Source: Panax quinquefolius
Taxonomy: Eukaryota > Streptophyta > Magnoliopsida > Apiales > Araliaceae
Direction of reading: 5' to 3'
Assembly (NCBI GenBank): GCA_020205615.1
Contig: CM035151.1
Span: 19,247,326 to 19,311,325 of the forward strand
Length of the DNA stretch: 64,000 nucleotides
In this document: positions 59,641-64,000 of the stretch, in pieces
Layout: every line of letters starts with the position of its first letter
How positions within the stretch are numbered: the first letter of the stretch is position 1
Notes under the pieces: generated by a model
What the model was told of the DNA's origin: nothing
The model's input: only the letters and a program-made list of their open reading frames with translations
Databases searched by the model: none
Translations under genes and position numbers: made by a program

Positions 59641-60320
59641 CCGATGTCCAACAATTCTGTGTAGTTGGACCTTTAACTCTGAAGTTCAATAGGAGCCATT
59701 CGATATGGGGTTTTAGAAATGGGCTTTGTGCGGGTTCAAGATCAATAAAGAATTCAACTTCACGTTACGGGGTGGCCAAAGTTCTTGAAATCGTCGGGAA
59801 AATCGATATGAACGGGAATATTATTCAAATTTGGCGTGTCTTTATTCAAATCCATAACATGGGCTAAGAAAGCTTGACATCCGTTTTTTAATAAGCGAAT
59901 AGCTTTATGATTAGATATGATAGTGATTGATTTTAATGGTTTAGTTGCTTGAATTAAATACAACGGGTTGGTTAGGAATATGAAAACTAACAACCTTACG
60001 AAAACAATCAATTTTGGCATGATGAGTAGTTAACGATCAATCCTAAAATCACATCAAAAGCAAGTATCTTTAAAGAGATAAGGTCAACGGTAAGGTAATG
60101 GTGCCAACTTGAATCAAACAAGATTTATAAGCGATGGATGTGATGAAAGTTTCTCTAACGGAGTTTCCACAGATAGGTCAAAGTCTAATTTCTCGGAATC
60201 GAGTTTAAGCGTTGAGCACATGCGGGAGAGATAAATGAATGGGTATGCCGGTTATCAAGTAAGGTATAAACTTAGCAAGAATTTATAAATAGCTTACCGT
60301 GATCACCTCGTTTGGGTTCT
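59641..60320 (-). pseudogene. gypsy protease remnant, family B
   Basis: KPLKSITIISNHKAIRLLKN and CQAFLAHVMDLNKDT in 59760-60020 match the family-A protease-RT linker. The active-site region near 60255-60275 reads YTLLDNR where the family-A copy has LFDTG, so the motif is damaged. Confidence 0.75.
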
Positions 60321-60324
60321 CGCA

Positions 60325-61526
60325 TTATGACCGATCACAACAAGCGCTCTTCCGGAATCGTTGACTTTGACTTTTACAGGGGCGATCTTTTGAGTCATAA
60401 TCCCCCCGAACTAGGTTTATTCTCTTGTCTGATCTCGGCGATATGTCCTTCCTTTCCACAATTATAGCATACCTTGAAGCTGTTGTGGGCGGTTTGGTGA
60501 TATGTCCCTCTTTTCGCATTTGTAGCATATAATGGGTGGTGATTCTCCTCCCTTAGAACCGATTCTTTGCTTGCTGCATCTTCTTCATAGTCGTTGTTAA
60601 ATCTCCTCTTTTAAAATCTCCTCTGACTTCGCTTCTTCTATTTTCATGGCCATGATTACCACGGAGTGGTTACCATTTTGTCCGTCTGTTTCTTTCTCAT
60701 TTGAGTTATCATTATTACATTGGCTGCTATCTACGATCGATCCACGGTTGTGGTCCTCTCGGTTGGCCGTACTACTCGTTATCTCGCTCTAATAATTGAG
60801 CCACATTTTACAACATCTGAATAAAGAAAATTTATGAGAAATGAGATCTTGGCGTATCTTGGGTTTTGAACCTCTAAGAAACATCCGCGTCATCGTTCCT
60901 CATTCTCCACCAAATGAGGTCTGAAACACGGATAACTCTGCAAACTTTGCCTCGTCTTTGAGACACCGTCGTATTGTTTTGTTCAATCGATGAACTCCAC
61001 TTCCTTCGTATATGCGAACACTTTCGGGAAAGTATTTGTCATTAAATAACTTCTGAAAGCGTCTCCCAGAGACATCTTTGAGTGCGGGTTTGGATGGAGT
61101 GCGCTTCACAGAGACTCCCACCGATGATCTGCCTCACCACGGAACATAAAGGTGGCGAATGGAACCTTCTGTTCCTCCGTGCATCCCAGACATCGAATAT
61201 CTTGGTAATTTGTTTGACCCGTGTTTCTTGCCGTGATGGGATCGGCTTTCCCTTAAATTACGGTGGTCCCACTCTTTGAGCTTGCTTGGTGTGACAACGT
61301 GTGAATTCTTATCATTTCCTCCACATTATTTTGAACACGAGTCTCCTAAATGCGATTTTGCATGAATGCTGCAAAAAACTTCTAAACATCCCTCGTTCAT
61401 CATCTCGCTTTCGATGGTGTTGTTCACGGGAGGAACATTGCCGACTGTTGCGTTCTCCTCGTTGGTGAGTCTGAGGCATCTCCACGGTCTCATTTCCATT
61501 GTTAATATTCTCGATCGACATTCTCA
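60325..61526 (-). pseudogene. gypsy gag remnant, family B
   Basis: The start is at about 61521 (MSIENINNGNETVEMPQT). The central gag domain is around 60900-61120 (FQKLFNDKYFPESV, AKFAELS). Zinc knuckles near 60440-60530 are partly readable in shifted frames (YAIIVERKDI corresponds to a CYNCGKEGHI-like knuckle read out of frame). The protein is related to family-A gag but broken throughout. Confidence 0.75.
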
Positions 61527-61690
61527 AATCTTTGTCGTAAAACAAGGGTTAATTAAGAAATCAATATATCACATAATATCCTATATCTTGACCAACTAAC
61601 AAATAAGCTTAGGTAGGACACACTAGCGAAGGATTTACTCGTCTCTCCCCTCTGAGTTCTATTCCCGATCTCATGGAGATCATATCCTAA

Positions 61691-61703
61691 GCTACGATAC
61701 CAA
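61691..61703 (-). other. Primer-binding site, family B
   Basis: The minus strand TTGGTATCGTAGC directly follows the LTR end GGCGCCACA. It matches the start of the initiator-Met tRNA site TGGTATCAGAGC better than the family-A version. Confidence 0.7.
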
Positions 61704-64000
61704 TGTGGCGCCCCCAAAATAGGTATACATCACACAATACGAGTTGTCGATACGTAGATGCGAAGAAACTTCTACACTTTATTATTACAACGATAAAGCT
61801 GTGAGTTTGAATACAAATATTATCTTACAGACAATATCTATACTCAAATAAATCCTCATCACATTTATTGATACATTATTTTACAAAAATGGTGAGGACT
61901 ACTAAACAATCCTTTCTAAAACCTTCATTCCATACCCAGGCTAAATCTACTATTTATATTCTAGCCTCCACGAGAAAAATGGAACAAAAAGGAAAAGGGT
62001 GAGCTCAACTAGCTCGATAAAGAATATTATGACTAAGATAATATCTGACAAATTATCGTTAGTCTTGACGAGGAAAAATATAATAGAATCTGATAGACAA
62101 CAAATTTTAAATCAATATTATGATGAAATAATAATTCATTAGAAGAGTTAAGTAGAGAATGCAAACTACTATCTTACATGTATGAATTTAAAAGTTCATC
62201 GTCTATCTTTTATCCTGTAACATCAATCGATATACATCTGGAATCAAATATTCATCTTTGCACTCTGAGCCGAAGATATTCATCGATTAGTTCATATTCA
62301 TTTAAACACTGTTCATCTTTTTGCTTTACGGGCGAAAGATATTCTTGAAAATCATTCATCTTTTACTACGGGCCAAAGATATTCTTAAGAAATCATTCAT
62401 CTTTGCACTTCTGGCCAAGATATTCCATAATATCATCATTTAAGGCGAGGATGATGAAAAATTTTTTTTTAAAAGCGAATCCGGTGAAACAAAATGACAA
62501 GGATTAAGGATTAAGGATTAAATACTTGGTTTTATCCACGTCCAAAAATACCTCAAAAATAATCATAGTGGTGTAAAATTCGAGAATGATCAAAACATGG
62601 ATCTGATCGAGTTAGTATCCGAATAGATGTTTTAGACGAAAAGAAGAAATTTTATTTTTAAATTGAATAATCTGAGTATCGTGAATAGTCTTGAGTATCG
62701 TGAATAGTCTTACTCGTGAATAATAACTCAAACACCAAAAGATAGAAATTCCACAAAAAATCATCTTCACGCTTAATGAATAGTACTTTGAATAGTAACT
62801 AAATGAATAGTAACTTCATGAATAGTAACTTCGTGAATAGTAACTCATGAATAGTAACCCATGAATAGTAACTTGAGCATGTGAAAAAAGTTCCAAATTT
62901 GATAAAAACTTGGATCAACATTTCGATATAATGATATTGAAGAAATAATATCATTCTGAAAAAAAATAATATCCACTTACCTCGAAGATCGATCTTACAT
63001 TTAGAATCTAGGGTATAGTCTTTGAAGGAAACTTGCAAATATCTAGCAATACTCAAAGTATACTCAAAATACTCACAAGAATACGCTCGATAATATAGAG
63101 AGAAAACTTGATTTAAATGTGATTTTCAATTCTAACCTAAGCACCTATTTATAGGAAAATCTTTAGAACACCAAAAGCGAAAAAATTTAATAAAATAATA
63201 ATATTATTAAAAAAATTCAAGCCCACCTTTGAAATCTGAATTCAACATTTTTATCACATGTGAGGCCACTCATTGCAAAAAAAAAAACGTTTTCTTAAAA
63301 TAAATAATTAAAACTTCCAAAAATCAATTATTTGAACTTGAGACTTCAATAATTCATAATAAATAGCCCTTTCATCAGAAAATTCGAATCTCGCGAGTTT
63401 TTATATAGAAATTCAATTCTCTACAACTTTGCGGAAGAAAGTTTTTCCAAATTCCAAATAGAAATTGGCCAAAATCCACAAGCAGGCGGCGATTTTACTG
63501 TATAATCAAATTTGGTCGATAAATGGGGTCCACAGAGCATGTTTAACATGTTTTAAACATTTATTGCAACAAAAATACTCTTCCTCCTCGTATACTCATA
63601 TATCCCACATTACGTTGTAAAAATATCACCGTTAATATATTATTAAAATAATATATTTAAATGAATTATTTTATCGAGAAAAAGATAAAATATTAATTTT
63701 CAACAATTGTCATTTTAAAATTTTCTCCATCTATATCCACATAAAATCAATATTTTCCTCATCATATAAATCAATAATTAATTATTCACAAATAATATTA
63801 CGAATCACAATATTAACAACGAGGCGGTTCAGGAAGAGGGGCTTTCGATAAAAATTTCTTCTTCTTTGGTAGCGATTAGGTGACCAAACCTCTCCCCTTA
63901 AGAGCGAACTTTCTAGACATTGCCAATAATGTTATCTAATAATATTATTCAGATAATATGAATTATTAGCCGATAATGAAAAATCTTGTGTAATGACAAT
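61704..64000 (-). repeat. 5' LTR, family B, cut by the window end
   Basis: It starts TGTGGCGCCCCCAAAATAGG and follows the left LTR for 2297 bp to the window end; about 560 bp should follow outside. The TATA box is at 63146-63153 and the GTGAATAGTAACT array at about 62680-62875. Confidence 0.88.
63146..63153 (-). promoter_or_regulatory. 5' LTR TATA box, family B
   Basis: TATAAATA within CCTATAAATAGG; positioned to transcribe the family-B gag-pol. Confidence 0.65.

Larger units (their letters stand above)
54118..64000 (-). mobile_element. Ty3/gypsy element, family B, running off the window
   Basis: 3' LTR 54118-56981, interior 56982-61703 and the start of the 5' LTR from 61704. The interior order on the minus strand is gag, protease, RT, RNase H, integrase, which is the Ty3/gypsy order, and the sequence is of the chromovirus (Tekay-like) type. 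It is inserted in an older family-B LTR. ACCTA at 54113-54117 is the predicted target duplication, whose second copy would be outside the window. Frameshifts affect all domains. Confidence 0.88.

Overview
This is an AT-rich, gene-poor stretch of a plant nuclear genome, almost certainly a eudicot. The plant assignment rests on chromovirus-like Ty3/gypsy and Ty1/copia LTR retrotransposons, a MuDR-type Mutator element that also carries a Ulp1 protease gene, a hAT element with CGGTT-rich ends, and a captured ALMT (aluminium-activated malate transporter) exon. I see no intact host gene. Nearly all the sequence that can be explained is transposable elements, several of them nested inside others.

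Layout. 1-5.2 kb: non-coding sequence, a Pack-MULE-like element (1604-3426) holding fragments of two genes, and a 326-bp fold-back MITE (3670-3995). 5.2-16.5 kb: a gypsy element (family A, sense on the minus strand) with two LTRs of about 2.65 kb and a TTAAT target-site duplication (TSD). Its interior is chimeric, and a solo LTR of the same family (8387-10823, TSD AATCG) sits inside it. 16.5-19.2 kb: no recognisable gene. 19.2-30.3 kb: an old MULE with a decayed transposase on the plus strand (20.9-23.6 kb) converging on a multi-exon Ulp1/DUF1985 gene on the minus strand (30.0-25.4 kb), with a three-unit tandem repeat between them. 31.6-45.5 kb: one old solo LTR (TSD CTAAT) split by two later insertions: a three-LTR gypsy unit (33096-42963, TSD AGTTC) and a 975-bp hAT element (44365-45339, TSD ATTATATA). 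45.5-50.5 kb: a copia element on the minus strand, lacking reverse transcriptase, with a C-rich/G-quadruplex-prone tract in its leader. 50.6-52.7 kb: a 134-bp hairpin, an inverted family-A LTR piece and unidentified sequence. 52.7-64.0 kb: a family-B LTR broken at its TATA box by a family-B element whose 4.7-kb interior holds gag, protease, RT, RNase H and integrase remnants; its second LTR runs off the window.

The genes do not form a pathway; they are parts of separate mobile elements. The family-A and family-B LTRs share an overall plan: a TATA box about 1 kb into the LTR, a splice-donor-like GTAAG site 150-180 nt downstream, conserved U3 blocks and internal minisatellites. Two internal deletions in the family-A unit have visible microhomology at the breakpoints. 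Intact TSDs give a clear order of insertion.

Limits. ORF breaks are frequent in all pol regions, and many differences between otherwise similar copies fall in short CG-containing words, so part of the apparent decay could be base-calling error. I did not find a convincing new biological system. The strongest leads are the three-LTR unit with microhomology junctions, the Ulp1 gene that is better preserved than its partner transposase, the ALMT-carrying Pack-MULE and the candidate intron in the LTR leader.
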